Part shown: positions 20,714-29,727 of the stretch, piece after piece
Layout of the letters: every line of letters starts with the position of its first letter
Numbering within the stretch: the stretch's first letter is position 1
Source: Nonlabens agnitus
GTDB lineage: Bacteria > Bacteroidota > Bacteroidia > Flavobacteriales > Flavobacteriaceae
NCBI RefSeq assembly: GCF_002994045.1
Contig: NZ_MQUC01000003.1
Span: 472,501-536,500, forward strand
DNA length: 64,000 nt
Reading direction: 5' to 3'
The notes under the pieces: generated by a model
What the model was told of the DNA's origin: nothing
The model's database searches: none
What the model saw: only the letters and a program-made list of their open reading frames with translations
Program-made: the position numbers and the translations under genes

Positions 20714-21550
20714 CTAACCGTGAATATGGTAACCACCATCTACATGGCGTATCTCTCCAGTAATGCGACATTCTGGACGGAAAAGGTGCACGATTTCAAA
20801 AGCGAGATCTTCTGGCCTCGCATTACCTAGCGGGCTCATCCTGTTAGAGGTTTGCACATCTTCTGGACGTAGCGTGGCATTACCGGCCTTGCTGCCCATG
20901 AATGGTGAAAATCTCAAAGCGTTGCAACGAATGTCGTACTTGCGTCCCAGCTCATCTGCCAGCTCTACGGTGATTCTTTCCAGTGCTGCCTTTGCAATAC
21001 TCATATTGCGATAGGGATGAAAGGTAACTTTGGCCGCGGCAATGTAGCTAAGTGAACAAATGGAAGCGCCATTTTGTAACACGCCTTTTTCCAATAAATG
21101 ACGTGTAACGCTGATCAAGGAATAGGCGCTCACATCCATGGTATCGCAAAATTCCTGCAAGGTCACCTCAATCAAAGGTTTTACTTCTTTCTTGCGTATA
21201 GTTTTATCCATAGCGATCGCGTGAAGGAAACCGTCGAGTTTGATGTCTTTATCAGCTAATTCCTGTGCAAAACTGGCGATGTTATCATCGATCGTCACAT
21301 CTAAAATGGCGGTCAGGCTATCGCCCAACTCTTTTTTGACAGATGCCTTAAAGTCCTCATAGTTAGTGTTGAGAAACGCCTGTGCTTTTTCTGAAAGATT
21401 TTTGTGGTGTTTGCTCACACCTAAGCCTGTACAAACTACTTTGCCACCATTTTTGACAATCTCGCGAGCGGTGTACATGGCTAGGGAATGCTCATCTGCT
21501 ATTCCTGTGATCAAAAAAGTTTTTCCTTGTAGTGTCATAGTGTTTACCAT
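20714..21550 (-). CDS. fabI: Enoyl-ACP reductase (FabI-like SDR)
   Basis: 278 residues, NAD(P)H-dependent reductase of the FabI branch of SDRs, reducing enoyl-ACP in fatty acid synthesis. KTFLITGIADEHSLAMYTAREIV is the atypical FabI nucleotide loop. The active site is PYRNMSIAKAALE with the Tyr and Lys seven residues apart, as in FabI; RCNALRFSPF and GEIRHVDGGYHIHG are further FabI landmarks. It diverges from the usual flavobacterial housekeeping FabI as I remember it, so it may be a second, pathway-specific copy. The first ATG overlaps the fabH-like stop; ATG at 21538 (MTLQGK) is an alternative. Confidence 0.82.
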   Translation of the reverse strand: MVNTMTLQGKTFLITGIADEHSLAMYTAREIVKNGGKVVCTGLGVSKHHKNLSEKAQAFLNTNYEDFKASVKKELGDSLTAILDVTIDDNIASFAQELADKDIKLDGFLHAIAMDKTIRKKEVKPLIEVTLQEFCDTMDVSAYSLISVTRHLLEKGVLQNGASICSLSYIAAAKVTFHPYRNMSIAKAALERITVELADELGRKYDIRCNALRFSPFMGSKAGNATLRPEDVQTSNRMSPLGNARPEDLAFEIVHLFRPECRITGEIRHVDGGYHIHG

Positions 21551-22515
21551 TTATAAAGTGCCGTTCCCCAAGTCCATCCTGCACCTACGGCAGCGAAAAG
21601 AATGAGGTCGCCTTTTTTGAGTAGTCCGTTTTTGTTGGTTTCGTCCAACATGATTGGTATTGTGCCACCAGAAGTGTTGGCATAACGATCCATGTTGGTA
21701 TGTACTTTTTCCCAAGGCAGACCAACGGTTTCTGCAATGGATTGTAGGATGCGTATGCTGGGTTGGTGTGGTATCATGTGATCCACTTGATCAATGGACA
21801 CCTTATTACGTTCAAGCAGCTCATTGATGGATTTAGGAACCACATCGATAGCGGTCTGGAAAACGGCTTGACCATCCATCTGGAAATAGTGAAGGCGGTC
21901 ATTAACCGTTTCTTCAGAAGCTGGCTGTAAGGAACCACCAGCTGGAATATTCCAAGCGTCTTTACCACGACCATCAGTATGTAATAAGAAGTCTTGAAAA
22001 CCTTTGTCTTCAGTTGTATGTGAAATGACCATCGCGCCAGCGCCATCACCAAAAAACACAGAATCACGTCGATCCCAATCGGTGATATTTGAGAACGTAT
22101 CAGCGCCTATGACCAACACATTTTTATACATACCTGATTTGATGAATTGTACCGCGGTAGCAATGGCAAAAACAGCACCAGAACAAACTGCCGAAATATC
22201 AAAGGCCACGGCATCAAACGCCTCCAAATTCTCCTGTACAAAACAAGCACAGGATGGAGCAAGTTTGTCTGGAGTTGCTGTCGCAAGAATGATGAGGTCA
22301 ATGTCCTTTGCTGTGAGACTTGCATTTTTAAGGGCGTTTTGAGCCGCTTTTGTGGCAAGATCACTTGTGGTCTCACCAGTACTGATGCGTCGTTCCTTAA
22401 TACCTAGATTCTTTTGTATCCAGGCATCGTTGGAGCCAACTTTTTCAAAGTAATCGTTAGGGACGATATTTTCAGGCGCATAAGATCCTGTACCACTTAT
22501 ATAAGCGTTGTTCAT
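21544..22515 (-). CDS. fabH: 3-oxoacyl-ACP synthase III (FabH-like)
   Basis: 323-residue thiolase-fold condensing enzyme that joins acyl-CoA with malonyl-ACP. The catalytic triad is visible: Cys in FDISAVCSGAVFAIA (about 110), His in DHMIPHQPSIRI (about 246) and Asn in DRYANTSGGTIPIML (about 276). GADTFSNITDWDRRDSVFFGDGAGA is the family loop. It overlaps the FabI-like gene by 7 bases, so the two are translationally coupled and probably act on the same acyl chain. Whether this is the general FabH or a special-lipid enzyme cannot be decided here. Confidence 0.9.
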   Translation of the reverse strand: MNNAYISGTGSYAPENIVPNDYFEKVGSNDAWIQKNLGIKERRISTGETTSDLATKAAQNALKNASLTAKDIDLIILATATPDKLAPSCACFVQENLEAFDAVAFDISAVCSGAVFAIATAVQFIKSGMYKNVLVIGADTFSNITDWDRRDSVFFGDGAGAMVISHTTEDKGFQDFLLHTDGRGKDAWNIPAGGSLQPASEETVNDRLHYFQMDGQAVFQTAIDVVPKSINELLERNKVSIDQVDHMIPHQPSIRILQSIAETVGLPWEKVHTNMDRYANTSGGTIPIMLDETNKNGLLKKGDLILFAAVGAGWTWGTALYKW

Positions 22516-22826
22516 GTAAATAGAAGTTTTGAGCTGCGAGAGTTGAGTCTAGATCCTACCGCCATTTGAGAAGGTGATTTGAATACGGCGTATGGATAAA
22601 GTCTTTGCAAGAATTTTAAAAATAGAAGCAACAGTCTCTTGTTTGAATTCCGCGCAATCTACTAAGGCATCAATAATTTGCAGACTCCTTACGCCGGAAC
22701 TGTCCGATGCCCAAAGTACATAAAAAGCTTTAGGTTATTAATAAAAACACTGAAAACGAGTGCTTTAAATAATGAATTCTCAAAAGAATCAACTGATTTT
22801 TGGAGCAGCCAGCAGCATTATGGGCT
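22516..22826. other. Intergenic region upstream of fabH-like gene
   Basis: About 311 bases between the fabH-like start and the helicase stop. No ORF, repeat or perfect promoter element was found; A/T-rich stretches near 22730-22790 hold nothing recognisable. Confidence 0.6.
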
Positions 22827-25151
22827 TTAGTCTACTACCTCTAACTTCGCAAAACGCAGCAATAGCTTCTTCAAACCACCTACTTGAAAGTTAATTTCAG
22901 CTTTTTTCTCGCCGCCAATACCTTCTAGATTGACCACGGTTCCTTGACCAAAACGCGCATGAGAAACCTTAGTGCCAGGTTTTAGGTCACCTTCAAAGCC
23001 TGCTGGCGCTGGATTAGTTGAGGTACTTACAGGTCGCATCTTGCGCAGTTTGCGTATTTGCTCCTCACTAGGTTTGCTTACTGTTGGTGGTGTGCCGCTG
23101 CGAGGTTTGGTCTGGCGCAATTTTGATTTATCAGGTTCATCCCATAAATGATCTGTCATGGCAGACTTGTATTTGTAGTCATCCATAGGAGTGGTGTACT
23201 CCAGATATTGATCATCAATTTCGGTAATGAATCTGCTGGGCTCTGCATCGACCAGTTTTCCCCAACGGTATCTACTTAGGGTATACGTCAAATACGCTTG
23301 ATGTTCTGCTCTGGTGAGTGCCACGTAAAACAAGCGACGTTCTTCTTCCAGTTCCTCACGAGTGTTCATACTCATACCACTAGGGAACAAATCTTCTTCC
23401 ATTCCTACGATGTATAGGTATGGAAATTCAAGTCCTTTGGATAAGTGTACGGTCATGAGCGAAACACGATCTGTGTCGCCTGTATCTTTGTCTAGATCTG
23501 TGGCGAGTGCCACATCTTCCAAGAATTCTGCAAGGGAACCGCGAGCATCTGCAATTTCTTGTTGTCCTTCTACAAAGTCCCGCATACCATTGAGCAACTC
23601 TTCAATGTTTTCTATACGAGAAATTCCTTCCTGAGAACCATCCTTCTTAAGCTCTGTTAGAAGTGCACTTTTTTTGATGACATATTCCGTTAGCTCAAAA
23701 ACGTTCTGTGTTTCTTCCAGTGCCTGGAAGCTTTTGATCATGGTAGCAAAATTGCGCAGTTTGGTTTTGGTACCGCCGTTAATATTAGCTTCGACACGAT
23801 CAATGTTTTCGATAATCTCAAAGAGACTTTTGTCGTATTGCTTTGCCGCTACGATTAACTTGTCGATTGTTGTGGCGCCTATACCACGCGCTGGATAGTT
23901 GATCACACGTTTGATGGCTTCTTCATCTTTTGGATTGACAATCAATCGCAAATAGGAAAGAACATCCTTGACCTCTTTACGCTGGTAGAAACTAAGCCCA
24001 CCATAAATACGATAGGGTATATCACGCTTGCGCAGTGCGTCTTCCATAGCTCTGGACTGCGCATTAGTTCTATAAAGAATTGCAAACTGATCATTGCCCA
24101 GCTGCTTATTCATCTTGTTTTCCCAGATGCTACTGGCCACAAAGCGACCTTCTTCGGCATCGCTCATCAATCGGTGGACGATGATTTTAGGACCATCGTT
24201 GTTGGCGGTCCATACGACTTTGTCCAGTTTGGTTTTGTTGTGCTCAATGATGGAATTGGCAGCCTCAACAATATTTTTTGTCGAACGATAATTTTGCTCC
24301 AGTCGGTAGGCTTTTACATCATCATAATCACGCTGGAAATTCAGGATGTTGTTAATGTTTGCACCGCGAAATGCATAGATCGACTGGGCATCGTCTCCTA
24401 CCACACAAATGTTCTGGAATTTATCTGACAGTGCTTTGACAATCAGGTATTGTGAGTGGTTGGTATCCTGATACTCATCCACCAGGATATATTGAAAACG
24501 ATGTTGATACTTGGCGAGCACATCTGGAAAACGATTCAAAAGCTCATTGGTTTTAAGCAATAAATCATCAAAATCCATGGCGCCAGCTTTAAAACAGCGT
24601 TCCACATATTCTTTATAAATGTCACCAAATCGAGGTCGCCTCGCCATCGCGTCTGCCTCTTGCAAATCAGGATCTGCAAAATAGGCACGCACGGTAATCA
24701 GACTGTTTTTGAGCGATGAGATTCTGGAAAAAATCTGTTTGTATTTATAGACATCCTTATCAAGCCCCATTTCCTTGATGATGGCGCTGGTAAGTCGCTG
24801 GGAATCTTGGGAATCATAGATCGTGAAGTTGGATGGATAGCCCAATTTATCGGCTTGCATGCGCAGCAATCGCGCAAAAACCGAGTGAAAAGTTCCCATC
24901 CACAAATTTTTGGACTCGCTGGCGCCCACAATTTCGGCGATACGGTTTTTCATCTCACGCGCCGCCTTGTTGGTAAATGTCAATGCCAAAATATTGAACG
25001 GATCCACACCTTGCTGCATCAGGTAGGCGATGCGTAAAGTCAATACGCGTGTCTTGCCAGATCCAGCACCGGCAATCACGATCATGGGACCATCTTTTTG
25101 CAGGACTGGAAGCCGCTGCGCGTCATTTAATTGGGATAAATAATCTTCCAA
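22827..25151 (-). CDS. uvrD: UvrD/PcrA-type ATP-dependent DNA helicase
   Basis: 774-residue superfamily 1A 3'-5' helicase for nucleotide-excision and mismatch repair or replication-fork processing. Motifs in order: Q motif LNDAQRLPV, Walker A VIAGAGSGKTRVL, ILALTFTNKAAREM, LVDEYQDTNHSQY (Walker B), VVGDDAQSIYAFRGA, LEQNYRST, LMTVHLSKGLEFPYLYIVGMEEDLFP, and VALTRAEHQAYLTY. The C-terminal domain ends in the PcrA/UvrD-type segment KVSHARFGQGTVVNLEG. The start is TTG at 25151 (MEDYLSQLNDAQR); the ATG a little upstream is followed by a stop. Confidence 0.95.
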   Translation of the reverse strand: MEDYLSQLNDAQRLPVLQKDGPMIVIAGAGSGKTRVLTLRIAYLMQQGVDPFNILALTFTNKAAREMKNRIAEIVGASESKNLWMGTFHSVFARLLRMQADKLGYPSNFTIYDSQDSQRLTSAIIKEMGLDKDVYKYKQIFSRISSLKNSLITVRAYFADPDLQEADAMARRPRFGDIYKEYVERCFKAGAMDFDDLLLKTNELLNRFPDVLAKYQHRFQYILVDEYQDTNHSQYLIVKALSDKFQNICVVGDDAQSIYAFRGANINNILNFQRDYDDVKAYRLEQNYRSTKNIVEAANSIIEHNKTKLDKVVWTANNDGPKIIVHRLMSDAEEGRFVASSIWENKMNKQLGNDQFAILYRTNAQSRAMEDALRKRDIPYRIYGGLSFYQRKEVKDVLSYLRLIVNPKDEEAIKRVINYPARGIGATTIDKLIVAAKQYDKSLFEIIENIDRVEANINGGTKTKLRNFATMIKSFQALEETQNVFELTEYVIKKSALLTELKKDGSQEGISRIENIEELLNGMRDFVEGQQEIADARGSLAEFLEDVALATDLDKDTGDTDRVSLMTVHLSKGLEFPYLYIVGMEEDLFPSGMSMNTREELEEERRLFYVALTRAEHQAYLTYTLSRYRWGKLVDAEPSRFITEIDDQYLEYTTPMDDYKYKSAMTDHLWDEPDKSKLRQTKPRSGTPPTVSKPSEEQIRKLRKMRPVSTSTNPAPAGFEGDLKPGTKVSHARFGQGTVVNLEGIGGEKKAEINFQVGGLKKLLLRFAKLEVVD

Positions 25152-25198
25152 AATCTACTTCATTTTCTGATCTATAAAGATAAGGTTTGATGGGAGTT

Positions 25199-25214
25199 CG
25201 CTTTCGCGAAAGCG
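25199..25214. repeat. Palindrome copy 8, intergenic between divergent genes
   Basis: Full 20-mer at 25197-25216, between the helicase and the glutamate-synthase-like gene. Confidence 0.95.
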
Positions 25215-25318
25215 AACTAAATACCATCCTTTTTTCAACAAAACAGCCACATTTTTATGCTAAAGACAAAGTCCTACTGCGATGACATATTGTATTTTTA
25301 GGGCTCTAAAGACCGCCT

Positions 25319-26875
25319 ATGGAATCCATCTGGGAATTTTTGAGCAGTATAGACTGGTACTGGTATTTGATATTTTTGATCATTATCGTGTTTCTCTATG
25401 ACGTCTTCCAGCGACGTCATATCATTTTACGCAATTTCCCGGTGGTGGGACATTTTAGATACTGGCTGGAAAGTATTGGTCCAGAGCTGCGCCAATACAT
25501 CGTGGCAAACAACAGGGAAGAGTTACCCTTTAACAGGATCGAGCGCGGTTGGATCTATGCCAGTGCCAAAAATGAGAACAATTACGAGGGTTTTGGAACC
25601 GATAGAGACATTTATGCTAACCAGTATATTTTTATTAATAACTCCATGATGGCGCATAAGGTCGAGAAAGGATCTGTTACAGATCTGGAACCGTCCTTCC
25701 TACCATGCGCTAAGGTCATGGGCGCTGCAAAAAACAGAAAAAGACCTTATCGCCCTGCGAGTGTGATCAATATTTCGGCGATGAGTTATGGTAGTTTGAG
25801 CGCCAAGGCACTGGATGCCATGAATAATGGTGCCAAAAAAGTCCACGCCTATCACAATACGGGTGAAGGTGGTTTGTCACCGTACCACAAACGTGGTGCA
25901 GACGTCGTTTTTCATTTTGGTACTGGGTACTTTGGGGTGAGAGATGACGAAGGGAATTTCTCCATGGAAAAGTTGAAAAAACTCGTGGAAGAGAATCCGC
26001 AGATTAGAGCGATTGAGGTTAAACTATCCCAAGGCGCCAAGCCTGGTAAAGGTGGCGTGCTTCCAGGATCAAAAATAACCAAGGAAATAAGTGAGATACG
26101 ACACGTTCCAATGGGCGAGGACGTACTATCGCCACCTACACATAGCGCTTTCCAAGGTGTCAAGGGACTTGTAGATTTTGTAGAACAAATTGCCACAGAA
26201 ACTGGACTACCTACGGGTATCAAAGCTGCCATAGGAAAACTGGAACAATGGGAAGAACTGGCAGAAATTATGAAAACTACCGGTAAAGGTCCAGATTTTA
26301 TCACGGTCGATGGTGGTGAAGGTGGAACTGGCGCAGCACCGCCTAGTTTTGCTGACCATGTGTCGCTTCCATGGGTTTTTGGATTTTCAGATTTGTATCA
26401 AGTGTTTCAGCAGCGTGACTTAACTAGTGATATTGTATTTATCGCCAGTGGTAAATTAGGTTTTCCAGCCAAAGCGGCCATGGCATTTTCCATGGGAGCT
26501 GATTGTATCAACGTAGCTCGTGAAGCCATGATCTCCATAGGGTGCATTCAAGCCAAAGCCTGTCATAATAACACTTGCCCAACAGGTATCGCCACCCAAA
26601 ACCAATGGCTACAACGCGGTATCGTGGTTCCTGAAAAAGCAGAACGCCTGGCAAGCTATTTCAAGAAATTCAACAAGGAATTGCTTGAAATCACGCATGC
26701 AGCTGGATATGAACATCCTTGTCAATTTGATATGCGGGATGTGGATGTAAGCACCGGTGATACCAATATGACTCAAACCCTGGAATACACCTACAAATAC
26801 CAAAAAACGCCTGTAGATTTTAAGGGTATGAAGGCTTTGAAAGAGTGTGAACACTTAGGTGGTTCACGTCATTAA
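25319..26875 (+). CDS. FMN-binding glutamate-synthase-family protein (membrane-anchored)
   Basis: 518 residues. An N-terminal membrane anchor (WYWYLIFLIIIVFLYDVF, about 13-30) is followed by the FMN/Fe-S synthase domain of GltB type. Typical segments are NISAMSYGSLSAKALDAMN, YHNTGEGGLSPYH, EVKLSQGAKPGKGGVLPG, VDGGEGGTGAAPPSF (FMN loop) and CIQAKACHNNTCPTGIATQ (cluster cysteines). It lacks the amidotransferase and NADPH subunits, so it is probably a glutamate-synthase-like oxidoreductase of unknown substrate rather than GltB itself. TATTTTTA, one mismatch from the -7 consensus, is upstream. Confidence 0.88.
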   Translation: MESIWEFLSSIDWYWYLIFLIIIVFLYDVFQRRHIILRNFPVVGHFRYWLESIGPELRQYIVANNREELPFNRIERGWIYASAKNENNYEGFGTDRDIYANQYIFINNSMMAHKVEKGSVTDLEPSFLPCAKVMGAAKNRKRPYRPASVINISAMSYGSLSAKALDAMNNGAKKVHAYHNTGEGGLSPYHKRGADVVFHFGTGYFGVRDDEGNFSMEKLKKLVEENPQIRAIEVKLSQGAKPGKGGVLPGSKITKEISEIRHVPMGEDVLSPPTHSAFQGVKGLVDFVEQIATETGLPTGIKAAIGKLEQWEELAEIMKTTGKGPDFITVDGGEGGTGAAPPSFADHVSLPWVFGFSDLYQVFQQRDLTSDIVFIASGKLGFPAKAAMAFSMGADCINVAREAMISIGCIQAKACHNNTCPTGIATQNQWLQRGIVVPEKAERLASYFKKFNKELLEITHAAGYEHPCQFDMRDVDVSTGDTNMTQTLEYTYKYQKTPVDFKGMKALKECEHLGGSRH

Positions 26876-26894
26876 TATTGAAATAGAAGTTTAA

Positions 26895-27413
26895 ATGAAT
26901 CTTACAACAACTCAATTACTCATTGCTTTTGTACCAGCGCTTATCGTGGGTGCTGTAGCTTATTTATTGATCAGTTCTTTTTTGAAGAATGAAGAAAACC
27001 GTCGCATCTATCTTGCCGGTAAATCTTTAAAACCCAAAACCTTGCCCATGCGCATGGCGGCCTATGAACGATTGACGCTTTTTTTAGAACGTATGAAACC
27101 CAATAGTTTGTTGGTCAGAACCCTACCAGGCCATCTTTCTAAAAGCGAATACGAGAATAAACTTATTGCGACAATAGAGCAAGAGTTTGAACACAATATC
27201 GCCCAGCAAATTTATTTTACTGAAGAATGTTGGAATGTGATCAGGGCCGCAAAAAACACGACCATTCAGAAAATAAGACAGGTAGGTATGAGTGAAAAAT
27301 CACATACTGCGGAAGAACTACGAGCACAAATCATCAATGAATTCATGGATGGTCCAGCACCTAGTGAAACGGCATTGAGTTTTGTGAGAAGAGAAGTTAG
27401 AGAGTTGCTTTAG
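26895..27413 (+). CDS. Conserved flavobacterial protein with N-terminal membrane anchor
   Basis: 172 residues. One N-terminal transmembrane helix (about 8-28), then a soluble mostly helical domain rich in charged residues (RMAAYERLTLFLERMKPNSLLVR, EQEFEHNIAQQIYFTEECWNVIRAAKN). I associate this pattern with a DUF7935-type family but have no function to offer. It lies 19 bases after the glutamate-synthase-like gene and is probably co-transcribed. A heptamer repeat array begins 7 bases after its stop. Confidence 0.7.
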   Translation: MNLTTTQLLIAFVPALIVGAVAYLLISSFLKNEENRRIYLAGKSLKPKTLPMRMAAYERLTLFLERMKPNSLLVRTLPGHLSKSEYENKLIATIEQEFEHNIAQQIYFTEECWNVIRAAKNTTIQKIRQVGMSEKSHTAEELRAQIINEFMDGPAPSETALSFVRREVRELL

Positions 27414-27420
27414 ATTTAGG

Positions 27421-27476
27421 CACGAGGCACGAGGCACGAGGCACGAGGCATGAGGCATGAGGCATGAGGCATGAAC
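27421..27476. repeat. Tandem heptamer array, eight units (CACGAGG then CATGAGG)
   Basis: Four CACGAGG units, three CATGAGG units and a final CATGAAC. The variants are in two contiguous blocks, which points to expansion by slippage or unequal exchange after one C-to-T change. It lies outside coding sequence. Confidence 0.95.
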
Positions 27477-27548
27477 TCTTGTGACATATCCTGAAGATTC
27501 TTAAATCAAGAGGATCGTAAAATTCAAGTCCAGATTGGAAATCCAATT

Positions 27549-29645
27549 CTACAAATCAGTTCCCAATCTCAATTTCTCCTGCTCTCTTTCAGTCAATAAC
27601 TCTACGACCTTATCCATCAATGGTTTATTGGCTTCTTTTGCATATTGCTCATTAACCAATTTGCGGGCATATTGATAGAAGCGATAGTTATGGTGCAGCG
27701 CTGCTTGATAGAGATCGAGATAGTTTTGATCGTCCAGATATCCTAAAGCTATTAAATAATCAAAAGCAATCTGTCGGGTTGAAGTACTGTAAATCGGTTT
27801 GGTATATTCTTGCAATTGGCCTAGATAGGCTGTTCGATCATTGTTTGAGAATCCTGTTGAATTGATGGCAAGTGTCAACCAAGCCATGTCCAGAGATTCA
27901 TTGGTAGTTGACCATGCTTTTTTTGCCGTTTTGAGCAATCGGGCTTTATCGGTAGCGGCATTCCAAAGCAGCACCAAAGCATTTTCTCTGGTAGCATAGG
28001 ATGCATCGGTCAACATTCCAGAAATCATTTCTTTATTGTAGTCATTGATTTCTTGTGCTGTCAAGGTGATCAACTGGCGTATTTCCAGATTATTGGTCGC
28101 AGCCGCTCGCTCTAGAAGATCATACTTGCGAGTATCTTCATGTAAACTTAATTGGCCTACCATTTCTAGAACCATTTGTTTTTGCACCGGTGGCTGCAGG
28201 GTCTCTTTGTAGCTATTCAATGCCTCTTGAAAAGGAGAGATACGTCTGGCCAGCAGCTGTAGGTAGGCTTCCATAAACAAGTCTTTGCGCAATAGGCGCA
28301 AAGCCTCGTTGCTAGGGAACTGATTGTTGGTTAGCCATGTGGATTTATAAGAGGCCAAATCCTTTCCAGACTCTTGAGACATGATATCCAGAAAATCATC
28401 TGTGGTAGCATTTTTGAATGCATATTCTTTCAAAAAGCGTTTGATTCCTGCCTTGAATGCCGCATCGCCTACTAGATCTCTTAAGGCATGAATGGCCCAG
28501 GCACCATGCTGATAAAAAGTAAGTGAACTCGCCGCTGGATCCAGCAAAGCAGTGCTTTTCCCTGACTGATTCTGTTCATTGAGCAATTCTGCCTGCTCGT
28601 AGAGATTCACGTGATAATGCTCATCGCCGTAGATATGTCGCTCGGCAAGCATGGCATAATAAGTTGCAAAACCTTCCTGCAGCCAGTGGTGCGTTCCAGA
28701 TGCTTCAGTAACCAGATCCCCAAACCACTGGTGCGCGAGTTCGTGAGCATTTACAGTAACATAGCTGCGATCTACCGCGCCCAACTCATCTTGCACAAAC
28801 TGATCATCAAAAATCGTTGTGCCCGTGTTTTCCATGCCGGCATACAAGAAATCCTTGACGGGAATTTGCTTATAATTTTGCCATGGATAGGCAATCCCTA
28901 TCTCATTTTCTAGAAAGTCAAAGATCTCCTTAGTATGCACATAGGTACTAGACACCTTTTGCTCATCTTCAGGATAATAGTACATATCCAGCGGCACGCC
29001 ACTTTGAGAGGTCGCCGTTGATATTGCATAATTTCCCACTACGACCGCTACCAGATAACTAGACATGGGATTTGTCATATCATAATTCCAGGTCATTCGG
29101 TCGCCTTCACCTTTTTTGGAAATGAGATTTCCATTGGCAACCACAGTGAGATCATCTGGTGCGGTAACGCTTATATCCCATTCCATTTTTTCGTTCATGT
29201 CGTCTATGCTGGGCAGCCAGTTGCTTGTATATTTTCCTTGACCTTGCGTCCATGCCTGTTCCCAGCGTCCATCGACGTCACTGTCAATAAAATACATGGC
29301 TTTGGTGGGTTGACTTTTAAATGCAATGGTGATGGTGGTTTTTTCGCTTTCGCGAAAGCGATATTTCAAAACTATTCCTGCATCGTTCTGGCTGGAGGTC
29401 ATAGAAGGATGCGTGGTGGAACTTGCCGTAAACTCCACTAGATTCTTTGCATCGATCAAAACCTGATCGGTATCCTGAAGAATATTGATGTCAAAAGTTA
29501 CCGTACCACTTACCATCTCTTGGGCTGGATCCATCGTGATCTGGACCTTAGCACTCTGGAAATCAACCGCTGGTTGATCTATCCCTTGGGCGTGGTTTTG
29601 AGTCGTTAGAAATGTGAAGAACAATAAAACAAATAGAAATCTCAT
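27549..29645 (-). CDS. M1-family zinc aminopeptidase, exported
   Basis: 698 residues with a signal peptide (MRFLFVLLFFTFLTTQNHAQ). The beta-rich N-terminal domain is followed by the catalytic domain with the GMENTG exopeptidase motif (about 270) and the zinc site HELAHQWFGDLVTEASGTHHWLQEGFATYY (HExxH plus Glu), then a helical C-terminal region. Likely cleaves N-terminal residues from peptides in the periplasm or outside the cell. A palindrome copy is read as RFRESE in the N-terminal domain. No partner genes nearby. Confidence 0.93.
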   Translation of the reverse strand: MRFLFVLLFFTFLTTQNHAQGIDQPAVDFQSAKVQITMDPAQEMVSGTVTFDINILQDTDQVLIDAKNLVEFTASSTTHPSMTSSQNDAGIVLKYRFRESEKTTITIAFKSQPTKAMYFIDSDVDGRWEQAWTQGQGKYTSNWLPSIDDMNEKMEWDISVTAPDDLTVVANGNLISKKGEGDRMTWNYDMTNPMSSYLVAVVVGNYAISTATSQSGVPLDMYYYPEDEQKVSSTYVHTKEIFDFLENEIGIAYPWQNYKQIPVKDFLYAGMENTGTTIFDDQFVQDELGAVDRSYVTVNAHELAHQWFGDLVTEASGTHHWLQEGFATYYAMLAERHIYGDEHYHVNLYEQAELLNEQNQSGKSTALLDPAASSLTFYQHGAWAIHALRDLVGDAAFKAGIKRFLKEYAFKNATTDDFLDIMSQESGKDLASYKSTWLTNNQFPSNEALRLLRKDLFMEAYLQLLARRISPFQEALNSYKETLQPPVQKQMVLEMVGQLSLHEDTRKYDLLERAAATNNLEIRQLITLTAQEINDYNKEMISGMLTDASYATRENALVLLWNAATDKARLLKTAKKAWSTTNESLDMAWLTLAINSTGFSNNDRTAYLGQLQEYTKPIYSTSTRQIAFDYLIALGYLDDQNYLDLYQAALHHNYRFYQYARKLVNEQYAKEANKPLMDKVVELLTEREQEKLRLGTDL
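29345..29360. repeat. Palindrome copy 9, inside the M1 peptidase gene
   Basis: Perfect core, read on the minus strand as YRFRESE. Confidence 0.95.
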
Positions 29646-29727
29646 AGGCTGTCAAAATACAAATATCATGCGGTTTATAGGACGCTCAAGTGGTCGCAAA
29701 GTTTAGTCTTGACCATTCCTTGCGGCA

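Noticed and set aside
22771..22890. Small ORF MNSQKNQLIFGAAS... overlapping the helicase 3' end
   Set aside because: About 40 codons, lies largely over the conserved helicase C-terminus on the other strand, with no promoter or ribosome binding signal.
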